NCBI GenBank assembly: GCA_964624465.1
Contig: CAZUZD010000375.1
Coordinates: forward strand, 1-5,642
Length of the DNA: 5,642 bases
Direction: 5' to 3'
From: CAZUZD01 sp964624465
GTDB lineage: Bacteria > Planctomycetota > Planctomycetia > Isosphaerales > Isosphaeraceae
A model generated the notes under the pieces. That model ran no database searches and was not told the DNA's origin. It saw only the letters and a list, made by a program, of their open reading frames with translations. This document shows, one piece after another, positions 1 through 5,551 of this stretch (position 1 is its first letter; each line of letters begins with the position of its first letter). A program made the position numbers and the translations under genes.

Positions 1-1096
1 CCGTGGCGAGCGGGGCGCCGGACGACTCCAGGGCCGCCAGCAGCGCGTCGGCCGACTGGAACCGGTGGTCGGGGTCCTTGGCCTGGAGCTTCTGGATCAC
101 GGCGCAGAGCCAGGTCGGCACCTCGGGCACGATCTCGGGGATCGGCCGCGGCGTCTCCTCGACGACCCGTTTCAGGACGGCGAAGGTCGTCGAGGCCCGG
201 AACGGCGGCCGGCCGCTGGCCATCTGGTACAGCACGCTGCCCAGGCTGAACAGGTCGGTGCGGTGATCGATCCGGGTGCCCTGCGCCTGCTCGGGCGCCA
301 TGTACATGGGGGTGCCGGCGATGGTGCCCGTGCGGGTCATCGAGGCGTCGTCGGCGGCGCGGGCCAGGCCGAAGTCGGTGATCTTGATCCGGGGGGCCGG
401 CCCGGACTCGATCAGGATGTTGCCCGGCTTGATGTCGCGATGGATCAGCCCCAGCGCGTGCGCGGCGGCCAGGCCGCGGGCGAGCTGGCGGCCCAGATTC
501 AGGACCTCCGAGACCTCCAGCGGCCCGGTCTCGTCGAGCCGCTGCTGGAGCGTGACGCCGTCGATGTACTCCATGACCAGGTACGGCAGCGGCTGGTCCT
601 CGACGCCGTAGACCTGCACGACGTTCTCGTGCCGGACGGCCGCCGCCGAGCGGGCCTCGCGGAGGAACCGCTTGCGCGGCGGCGACGTCACCGCCAGCTG
701 CGGGTCGAGGACCTTGATCGCGACGTGGCGGTGGAGCCGGGTGTCGAAGGCCTGGAACACCGTGCCGAAGGCGCCCCGGCCCAGCAACGCCACGATCTCG
801 TAATGCGCCAGCCGGCCCAGCGAGTCGGGCGCGGTCGAGGCCTGGAGGAACCCGATCTCGATCAGGCCGGCGGCGAGCTGCGCCGCCGTCGCGGCCGGCG
901 AGAGCAGGCTGTCGGCCACGCTGTCGCCCGAGATCGCCGCCTCCGGCGCGACGATCGGCTTCGGCCCCGGGGGGGCCGTCTCGCCATCGTCGGCCACGAC
1001 GCCGGGCACCGGCTCCGCGCCAGGGGTCCCGGGCGCCCGGGGCGGGTCGCCCTCGGAGCCTGCGGACCCGAACTCCGATGACTTGCCGTGACTCAT
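1..1096 (-). CDS. Planctomycete-type Ser/Thr protein kinase, C-terminus beyond the window
   Basis: Hanks-type Ser/Thr kinase that transfers phosphate from ATP to proteins. The 365 visible codons are open with no stop. Residues 1-95 form a Pro/Gly/Ala/Glu-rich, probably disordered leader without cysteines. The kinase domain spans about 99-357. It has a Gly-rich loop GRGAFGTV (106-113), the VAIK lysine K128, the helix-C glutamate E147, the HRDIKPGN catalytic loop (219-226, base D221), DFG (241-243), a Thr-rich activation loop and APE (267-269). All key residues are present, so it should be active. Planctomycete relatives usually continue with a membrane span, WD40 repeats or another sensor region; that part is off the left edge. 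I chose the ATG at 1096 because AAGGA sits 7 bases upstream. An in-frame ATG at 1189 would add 31 Pro/Ala-rich residues but has a poor ribosome site. Divergent from the SYLF gene. Family certain; substrate unknown. Confidence 0.95.
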   Translation of the reverse strand, partial: MSHGKSSEFGSAGSEGDPPRAPGTPGAEPVPGVVADDGETAPPGPKPIVAPEAAISGDSVADSLLSPAATAAQLAAGLIEIGFLQASTAPDSLGRLAHYEIVALLGRGAFGTVFQAFDTRLHRHVAIKVLDPQLAVTSPPRKRFLREARSAAAVRHENVVQVYGVEDQPLPYLVMEYIDGVTLQQRLDETGPLEVSEVLNLGRQLARGLAAAHALGLIHRDIKPGNILIESGPAPRIKITDFGLARAADDASMTRTGTIAGTPMYMAPEQAQGTRIDHRTDLFSLGSVLYQMASGRPPFRASTTFAVLKRVVEETPRPIPEIVPEVPTWLCAVIQKLQAKDPDHRFQSADALLAALESSGAPLAT

Positions 1097-1196
1097 GAGC
1101 GCATCCTTCGTCCCTGAAGCCTCATCGGTCCCGGCCGGGCCGGCGGCGACGGGGGCGGGCGGGTGAGCCACGGGGATCCACCGGCTCATTTTTACC

Positions 1197-1225
1197 CATA
1201 TCGGCAACCGAGCCACAAGTCGCAA
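1197..1225 (-). promoter_or_regulatory. Candidate sigma70-like promoter for the kinase gene
   Basis: On the minus strand TTGCGA (1220-1225) lies 17 bases from GATATG (1197-1202), inside a locally AT-richer pocket of the divergent intergenic region. The -35 matches the consensus in 4 of 6 positions and the -10 in only 3 of 6. Transcription would begin near 1190. The possible upstream start codon at 1189 would then be almost leaderless, while the start at 1096 would have a leader of about 90 bases. This is inference from spacing and composition only. Confidence 0.28.
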
Positions 1226-1267
1226 CCGTGGCGTCCGGGGTGGGCCCGGCGGCCGGGCTGACCGGCA

Positions 1268-1296
1268 TTGACCATTCGTCCAGGGACGGTTAGACC
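1268..1296 (+). promoter_or_regulatory. Candidate promoter for the SYLF-domain gene
   Basis: TTGACC (1268-1273) matches the -35 consensus in 5 of 6 positions and is followed, after exactly 17 bases, by TAGACC (1291-1296), a weak -10 (3 of 6). It would give a leader of about 80 bases before the ATG at 1385. The rest of the 288-base divergent region 1097-1384 shows no further gene that I can support. Confidence 0.35.
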
Positions 1297-1384
1297 TCGG
1301 CCCCGAATCACGAACCCGTGGCGGCCCACCCGGGCGGCCACGGCGGCCGGATGGCCCTGGATCGCGAAAGGAGTCGGATCCCCC

Positions 1385-2314
1385 ATGCTGCGCACCCGAG
1401 CTTCCCGACTGGTTCCCGCCCTGCTGCTGGTCGGCCTGCTGGCCTCGACCGCGCCGGCGCGGGGGCAGACCCGCGAGTCGTCGACCGTCGACACGGCGAC
1501 GATCGTCTTCCGCGAGATCATGGGCCTGCCCGAGGAGGGCATCCCGCCGGCGCTGCTGGGCGGGGCCCAGGCGATCGCGATCATCCCCAACGTCTTCAAG
1601 GCCGGCTTCCTGGCCGGCGTGCGGCACGGCCGCGGCGTGCTCATGGTGCGGACGACCGACGGCTCGTGGAGCGCGCCGGTGTTCGTGACCCTCACCGGCG
1701 GCAGCTTCGGGTTCCAGGCCGGGGTGTCGTCGACCGACGTGATCCTGGTCTTCAAGAACCGCCGCAGCCTGGAGAGCTTCCTGAACGGCCGCGGCAAGTT
1801 CACCCTCGGGGCCGACGCCGCCGTGGCCGCCGGGCCGGTGGGCCGGCAGCTCGAGGCGGGCACCGACGCCTTGCTCTCGTCGGAGATCTACAGCTACTCG
1901 CGGAGCCGCGGCCTGTTCGCCGGCGTCTCGCTCGAGGGGGCCGGCCTGGCGCTCGACTGGCGGAGCAACAACGTCTTCTACAACGACGACGCCGTGAGCC
2001 CGACCACCCTGCTGGGCGGCGTGGCCGACGTGCCGATGCCGAAGTCGGCCGAGCGCCTTCGCGGCTGGCTGAACTACTTCACCCGCCCGGTCAAGCCGCT
2101 CGACCCGGCCGCCGACGCCCCGGTCATCCCTGACGCGCCGGCCGTCCCGGCCGCGCCCGCCCAGCCCGCCGCGCCGCCGGCCGACCCGGACGATCCGCTG
2201 GCCCCGACCACGCTCGACCCGCTGACCCCCGCGCCCGTGCCGGACGGTTCCCGGCCCGTGGCCGGCCCGACGGCCCGCCGCCCCGCGCCCTCGGCGCCGT
2301 TCGAATTCCGTTGA
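1385..2314 (+). CDS. Exported SYLF-domain (Ysc84/DUF500) protein with Pro/Ala-rich tail
   Basis: A 309-residue protein of the SYLF family, whose eukaryotic members bind phosphoinositide lipids; bacterial members are mostly exported and of unknown role. Residues 1-25 are a Sec signal peptide: Arg-rich start, hydrophobic stretch PALLLVGLLA, and an A-P-A cleavage site at 23-25. The SYLF domain covers about 38-232, recognisable from AQAIAIIPNVFKAGFLAGVR, the GRGVLMVR strand, WSAPVFVTLTGGSFGFQAG, the DVILVFKN segment, KFTLGADAAVAAGPVG and the YSYSRSRGLFAGVSLEG stretch. Residues 234-306 form a Pro/Ala/Asp low-complexity tail beyond the usual family length, perhaps a periplasmic spacer. The ATG at 1385 is chosen because the signal peptide starts there and AAAGGAG (1367-1373) lies 11 bases upstream, a slightly long spacing. 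The frame is open further upstream but the extension looks non-coding. Divergent from the kinase, convergent with the WD40-like gene. Family confident, function not. Confidence 0.92.
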   Translation: MLRTRASRLVPALLLVGLLASTAPARGQTRESSTVDTATIVFREIMGLPEEGIPPALLGGAQAIAIIPNVFKAGFLAGVRHGRGVLMVRTTDGSWSAPVFVTLTGGSFGFQAGVSSTDVILVFKNRRSLESFLNGRGKFTLGADAAVAAGPVGRQLEAGTDALLSSEIYSYSRSRGLFAGVSLEGAGLALDWRSNNVFYNDDAVSPTTLLGGVADVPMPKSAERLRGWLNYFTRPVKPLDPAADAPVIPDAPAVPAAPAQPAAPPADPDDPLAPTTLDPLTPAPVPDGSRPVAGPTARRPAPSAPFEFR

Positions 2315-2315
2315 T

Positions 2316-2337
2316 CCGGCGAGCGCCCGCCCGTCGG
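2316..2337. terminator. Hairpin between convergent genes, possible bidirectional terminator
   Basis: CCGGCGAGC (2316-2324) and GCCCGTCGG (2329-2337) can pair as a nine-position stem with one G-U wobble and one mismatch around a four-base loop. It sits two bases after the SYLF stop and five bases before the end of the opposing WD40-like gene. That position fits a shared terminator. There is no U-tract on either side, so it is not a canonical intrinsic terminator, and GC-rich DNA forms such stems easily by chance. Confidence 0.33.
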
Positions 2338-2342
2338 CCCGT

Positions 2343-2825
2343 TCACGGTCCGCCGGGCGGTCCGCTCTCGACGGCGACGGTGCGGCCATCGGCGGCGAAG
2401 CTCAGCGTGAGCACCTCGCCCAGGCCGGCCCGACGGGCCAGGCGGCGGCCGGTGACGGCGTCCCAGACGTCGACCCGGCCCCAGTCGTTGCTGAAGTTGC
2501 CGACGGCGGTGGCCACCGTGCGACCGTCGCGCGCCACGGCGATGGCCGTGATCCGGTACGAGACCCCGGGCGGCTCCGGGGCGAGCGCCGGGCCCAGCGG
2601 CCGGCCGTCGTCGGCGGCATGCAGCCGTGCCACCGGCTGAAACCGCGGGCCCTCGACCCGCAGCACCGCGCGGCCGTCGGGGGTGGGCACCGGGGCGAGC
2701 GGGGCCGCCACGCCGGGGGCGCGCTCCGTCACCCGGAACGCGATCGGCGCCGGGTCGTCGGCCACCAGGGCCGGCAGCGCGACGAGCAGCCCCACCAGGG
2801 TGACGAGCGTCGGGGGCACGGGCAC
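2343..2825 (-). CDS. Small exported WD40-like repeat protein
   Basis: A 160-residue protein with a hydrophobic N-terminus (residues 5-22, ending near LPALVADD) that looks like a signal peptide, so it is probably exported. Two WD40-type blades can be read: about 46-82 (PTPDGRAVLRVEG ... ARLHAADDGRPLGP) and about 91-130 (ITAIAVARDGRTVATAVG ... VDVWDAVTGRRLA). A third begins at 137 (VLTLSFAADGRTVAV) and stops after its first strands. Normal propellers have six to eight blades, so this cannot close alone; it may oligomerise or be a remnant. The GTG start at 2825 has GGAGG seven bases upstream. The same frame stays open upstream through the reductase gene, but that stretch is antisense-like Arg/Pro-rich sequence and I do not include it. 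It begins 32 bases after the reductase stop, so the two are probably co-transcribed. Role unknown. Confidence 0.75.
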   Translation of the reverse strand: MPVPPTLVTLVGLLVALPALVADDPAPIAFRVTERAPGVAAPLAPVPTPDGRAVLRVEGPRFQPVARLHAADDGRPLGPALAPEPPGVSYRITAIAVARDGRTVATAVGNFSNDWGRVDVWDAVTGRRLARRAGLGEVLTLSFAADGRTVAVESGPPGGP

Positions 2826-2857
2826 AGGTCCGCCTCCGTCCGGGGAGCGGGCTGCGG

Positions 2858-3820
2858 TCAGCCGGCGGCGAGGGTGGTGCGCCAGGAGTCGAGCATGTCG
2901 GCCAGGGTCTGCTCGGTGGTGTAGGCGGGGGCCCAGCCGGTGTCGGCGCGGAGGCGGGCGGCGTCGGCCAGCAGGAGCGGCTGGTCGACGGGCCGGACCC
3001 GCTCGGGATCGACGGCGGCCTCGACGGGGACCCGGGCCAGGCCGCGGAGGATCGTGAGCATCTGCGCCAGCGAGACGTCGCGGCCGGTGCCGATGTTGTA
3101 GACCGCGCCGGCCTGGCCGCGCTCGGCGAGCAGGCGGTAGGCGCCGACGATGTCGCGGACGTCGGTGAAGTCGCGGACGACCTCGAGGTTGCCGTGCACG
3201 ACCCGGGGCCGCCGACCGGCCTCGACCTCGGCGACCTGGCGGGCCAGGCTGCTCAGGACGTACTGGTCCGACTGGCGGGGGCCGGCGTGGTTGAACGGCC
3301 GCGCGATGACGACCTCGGCACCGTGGGCCAGGTGGTGCTGGATCCCGAGCAGGTCGGCGGCGGCCTTGCTGGCGGCATACGGGTTGTTGGGCCGCAGCGG
3401 GCAGTCCTCGGTCACCGGCAGGTGCTCGGGGGCGGGGTTGCCGTAGGAGACACCCGAGCCGACGAGCACGATCCTCGGCCGCAGGCCGGCGCGGCGGACG
3501 GCCTCGAGCAGGTTCAGGGTGCCGCCGAGGTTCAGCGCCCAGGTGCCGCGGGGGTCGGCGACGCTCTGCTGGGGGTTGGCCTGGGCGGCCAGGTGGTAGA
3601 TCACCTCGGGCCCCTTGCGCCCGAGCCAGCCGGCCAGCTCGGCCTCGTCGGCGGCGGCCAGGTCGAGCCGTTCGAGCCGGGCGAGCGGCTCCAGGTGCGC
3701 CAGCTCGGCCGGCCAGCGGCCCCGGGACGAGAGGCCCACCACCTGATCGCCGGCGGCGGTCAGGTGCTCGACCAGGTGGCCGCCGACGAAGCCGGTGACG
3801 CCAGTGACCAGGGCTCGCAT
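2858..3820 (-). CDS. rmd: GDP-6-deoxy-D-mannose reductase-like NAD(P)-dependent SDR enzyme
   Basis: A 320-residue extended short-chain dehydrogenase/reductase. The closest family by motif is GDP-4-keto-6-deoxy-D-mannose reductase, which makes GDP-D-rhamnose for surface glycans in the cytoplasm; a related GDP-mannose 4,6-dehydratase or NDP-sugar epimerase cannot be excluded. The Rossmann motif TGVTGFVGG is at 6-14, the HLAAQ cofactor segment at 76-80, the active-site serine segment GSGVSYG at 121-127, and catalytic Tyr148 and Lys152 in NPYAASK. The family-typical ARPFNHAGPRQS is at 173-184 and RDFTDVRDIV at 216-225. Near the C-terminus are VRPVDQPLLLAD and a TGW segment, as in reductases of this group. 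Length is normal. The ATG at 3820 starts directly at the Rossmann strand, with GAGG eight bases upstream. The partner dehydratase is not in the window. Symbol given by family resemblance, not by proof of substrate. Confidence 0.88.
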   Translation of the reverse strand: MRALVTGVTGFVGGHLVEHLTAAGDQVVGLSSRGRWPAELAHLEPLARLERLDLAAADEAELAGWLGRKGPEVIYHLAAQANPQQSVADPRGTWALNLGGTLNLLEAVRRAGLRPRIVLVGSGVSYGNPAPEHLPVTEDCPLRPNNPYAASKAAADLLGIQHHLAHGAEVVIARPFNHAGPRQSDQYVLSSLARQVAEVEAGRRPRVVHGNLEVVRDFTDVRDIVGAYRLLAERGQAGAVYNIGTGRDVSLAQMLTILRGLARVPVEAAVDPERVRPVDQPLLLADAARLRADTGWAPAYTTEQTLADMLDSWRTTLAAG

Positions 3821-3891
3821 GCGACCGACCTCGCGTCTCGGACGGGTGGGGGGCTCGGCCGGCCCGGATCGCCGGCGGCCGGTCCGGGCCC

Positions 3892-3920
3892 AGGCTAGCG
3901 ACCCGGGGCCCACCGAACAA
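3892..3920 (-). promoter_or_regulatory. Weak candidate promoter for the reductase/WD40-like unit
   Basis: On the minus strand TTGTTC (3915-3920) and TAGCCT (3892-3897) are separated by 17 bases, about 70 bases upstream of the ATG at 3820. Each box matches the sigma70 consensus in only 3 of 6 positions. The pair resembles the candidate in front of the SYLF gene (TTGNNC-N17-TAGNCY), which is the main reason to list it. Confidence 0.22.
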
Positions 3921-3941
3921 GGCCGCGATACCATCCGTAAT

Positions 3942-3984
3942 TCCGGATATCTGGATCGAATCCGGGCATCCGGCCCCCCCGGAT
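3942..3984. promoter_or_regulatory. Cluster of CCGGAT/ATCCGG hexamers and imperfect palindromes
   Basis: Within the 418-base divergent region 3821-4238, this locally AT-richer stretch holds four copies of CCGGAT or its complement (3943, 3960, 3968, 3979). It includes an imperfect 14-base palindrome centred on GATATC (3942-3955) and an inverted repeat ATCCGG/CCGGAT with a five-C loop (3968-3984). Another copy is near 3864, and a perfect ATCCGGAT lies at 4150-4157. The position between two divergent genes fits an operator, but no regulator is identified. The rest of the region shows no supportable gene: the in-frame upstream extension of the zinc-ribbon gene from 4038 is Pro/Arg-rich and looks non-coding. 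Confidence 0.3.
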
Positions 3985-4238
3985 TTTCCGGGGCGCTCGG
4001 GCCTCGCACGCCGGCCCGGACGGTGGCACAATGAAGTATGCCGGAGTGCGTCCCATTCGCGGACGTGCCACTCCCGACCCGGCACCGGCCCGGCCCCGCG
4101 AGGCCCCGGGCCGTTCGCCCGCTACCGTCAGTCGCCCTGCCCTGGTCTGATCCGGATCGCATCGACCATCCACGACGCCCCCGCGGGTGCCGTCCGGCGG
4201 GCCGGTTCCGGTTCGCTGTGCCGAGAGGAGCCACCCCA

Positions 4239-5120
4239 ATGATCCCGATGTCCTGCCCGAACTGCGGGCGCCGGGGGTCCGTGCCACCCGACCGGCTGAA
4301 TACGCGGATGCACTGCAAGAAGTGCGACGCGGTGTTCTATATGGACCCCTCCGGCAAGATCGTGCTCGGCGACCCCGATGCGCCCAAGACCCGGATGGCC
4401 AAGCCCGCGGCGGGGGCCCCCGGCGCCCCGGGCGCGCCCAAGGTCAAGAAGCGGAAGGACTCGGATCCGCCGGACCTGAACCCCCTGAGACTGGTCAGCG
4501 GCCTGCCCAAGCCGGTCCAGATCGGCCTGGTGGTCACGGCGATGGTCGTCGGCCTCTGGGCCAGCGGCATCCCCCGCACCCTCGGCAAGGCGATCTTCGG
4601 CGAGACGCTCTCGAAGGACATCCTGGAGCGCGCCGTCTACGTCGGCGACGCCTACGGCGAGGGCAAAGCCGACGGCTCGCTGCCGAGGGCCTTCAACCGG
4701 GTGACCGCCGAGGGGACCCAGGCCGACCTGGAGACCTGGTTCAAGGAGAGCCGCCCGGAGTTCAAGTTCGTCGGCCCGCAGGGCATGGGCAACGAGCTCA
4801 GCTACGTCAGCCCCCCGCCCAAGGAGGAGGGCAACGAGAGCACCGTCATCATCCGGATCCTGCCGCCGCCGAACCCCGAGTCCGACGCGCTGATGAAGGA
4901 GATGAAGAAGAAGGCCAAGGAGGACCGGAACTATCGGCCCAAGCCCGAGGAGGTGCTGGGCTACAACGTCGACGGCTCGTTCGACCTGCCCACCAAGTGG
5001 AGCCGCACCGGGCCCGACGACGACTGGATGCTCAACGGCACCAAGACCCTCGAGTACTACCGCGAGCAGAAGGCGAAATTCGCCGACGCCGGCAAGCCGG
5101 CCCCCGCCAAGAAGAAGTGA
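4239..5120 (+). CDS. Zinc-ribbon, single-span membrane protein of unknown function
   Basis: A 293-residue protein. Residues 6-29 form a zinc ribbon with C6xxC9 and C26xxC29, followed by AVFYMDPSGKIVLG, a pattern common at the N-terminus of planctomycete membrane proteins (MJ0042-like zinc fingers). Residues 52-76 are a linker with a GAPGAPGAP repeat and a Lys/Arg-rich patch (KVKKRK). One membrane helix lies at about 92-110 (VQIGLVVTAMVVGLWASGI). By the positive-inside rule the zinc ribbon should be cytoplasmic and residues 111-293 outside the membrane. That C-terminal part is charged, has a Lys/Glu-rich stretch at 213-236, and ends in a Lys tail (PAPAKKK). I do not recognise its fold. The ATG at 4239 has AGGAG (4226-4230) eight bases upstream, which decides the start; a second ATG follows three codons later. 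The Tat-signal gene begins 59 bases downstream on the same strand and may share the transcript. Confidence 0.87.
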   Translation: MIPMSCPNCGRRGSVPPDRLNTRMHCKKCDAVFYMDPSGKIVLGDPDAPKTRMAKPAAGAPGAPGAPKVKKRKDSDPPDLNPLRLVSGLPKPVQIGLVVTAMVVGLWASGIPRTLGKAIFGETLSKDILERAVYVGDAYGEGKADGSLPRAFNRVTAEGTQADLETWFKESRPEFKFVGPQGMGNELSYVSPPPKEEGNESTVIIRILPPPNPESDALMKEMKKKAKEDRNYRPKPEEVLGYNVDGSFDLPTKWSRTGPDDDWMLNGTKTLEYYREQKAKFADAGKPAPAKKK

Positions 5121-5179
5121 CCCGAGCCCGCCGCCCACCTTCGCCCCCACCCCACCGTCCCGACCGAAAGGCCCCGCCC

Positions 5180-5551
5180 GTGGAACCGATCGATCGCCGG
5201 GACTTCGTGGCCGCCGCGGGGGGTGCCCTGGCCCTGGCCGCCCTGGGTGGCCGGGCGCCGGCGGCCGAGGCGGTGGGGTTCAGCCCGGATGCCGGGGCGG
5301 ATCCGGCCGAGGCGCTGAACCTGCGGTTCCGGGCGCTCTACGCCGCCAACCGCACCGAGCTGGGGCGGGCCGTGCCGCTGGCGGCGGTGACCTTCATCGG
5401 CACCGGCGTGATCCACCGGATCGAGCCCGGCCAGGTCACGAAGGCGTACGAGCCCCCGGCCTGGCTGCCGAGGATCACGTTGAAGCCCGACAGGATCGAG
5501 ACATCCTTCTGGATCGGCGCCAGCGCCTTCAGCTCGACGGGCAGATCGTAA
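5180..5551 (+). CDS. Tat-signal protein of unknown function, broken near 5466
   Basis: Starts with GTG at 5180, with AAAGG eight bases upstream. The N-terminus has a twin-arginine signal: DRRDFV (residues 5-10), a hydrophobic stretch AAAGGALALAALGG, and an Ala-rich cleavage region (APAAEA, 26-31). Export in folded form by the Tat system is therefore likely. Residues 45-95 (including LNLRFRALYAANRTELGRAV and VTFIGTGVIHRIEPGQVTKA) look like the start of a real domain that I cannot name. After about residue 96 (base 5466) the reading frame runs antisense through a DUF1552 gene fragment and stops at 5551, so the last 27 or so residues are not authentic. The true protein must be longer; its remainder is missing. 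The frame reads 123 residues as it stands. Probably transcribed with the zinc-ribbon gene. Confidence 0.6.
   Translation: MEPIDRRDFVAAAGGALALAALGGRAPAAEAVGFSPDAGADPAEALNLRFRALYAANRTELGRAVPLAAVTFIGTGVIHRIEPGQVTKAYEPPAWLPRITLKPDRIETSFWIGASAFSSTGRS
5460..5472. other. Breakpoint joining two gene fragments in opposite orientation
   Basis: Left of this point the plus strand codes for a Tat-signal protein; right of it the minus strand codes for DUF1552. Neither is complete, and each reading frame continues only as the complement of the other gene. A 4-base inverted pair, CGGC (5457-5460) and GCCG (5467-5470), flanks the point, which is too short to be informative. It may be a genomic rearrangement or an assembly chimera. 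Confidence 0.6.

Noticed and set aside
65..1081. Long plus-strand open frame opposite the kinase gene
   Set aside because: It is the complement of a complete, motif-bearing kinase domain. Its product is Arg/Gly/Asp-rich without recognisable domains, as expected for antisense frames at over 70% GC.
1192..1863. Minus-strand open frame opposite the SYLF gene
   Set aside because: It overlaps the clear SYLF coding sequence and gives a Pro/Arg/Ser-rich product without motifs or a good ribosome site.
4024..4042. TGGCAC ... TATGCC as a sigma54 promoter
   Set aside because: The spacing between the GG and GC elements is three bases too long for a sigma54 site.
2826..4085. Upstream extension of the WD40-like frame through the reductase gene
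   Set aside because: The extension is another-frame reading of the reductase, extremely Arg/Pro-rich. The GTG at 2825 has a strong ribosome site and begins a signal peptide.
4038..4238. Longer start for the zinc-ribbon gene at 4038
   Set aside because: The 67 added residues are Pro/Arg-rich, and the zinc ribbon with a strong AGGAG site starts at 4239.
3821..4318. Longer N-terminus for the reductase, up to a start at 4318
   Set aside because: The Rossmann motif begins right after the ATG at 3820. The extension is low-complexity and would overlap the zinc-ribbon gene on the other strand.
4128..5150. Long minus-strand open frame opposite the zinc-ribbon gene
   Set aside because: Complement of a well-supported gene; the product is a Leu/Gly/Val/Arg-rich antisense reading without family motifs.
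5338..5469. Continuation of the DUF1552 frame to the stop at 5338
   Set aside because: The residues after the junction are only the complement of the Tat-signal gene and do not resemble DUF1552, so I end the supported fragment at about 5470.
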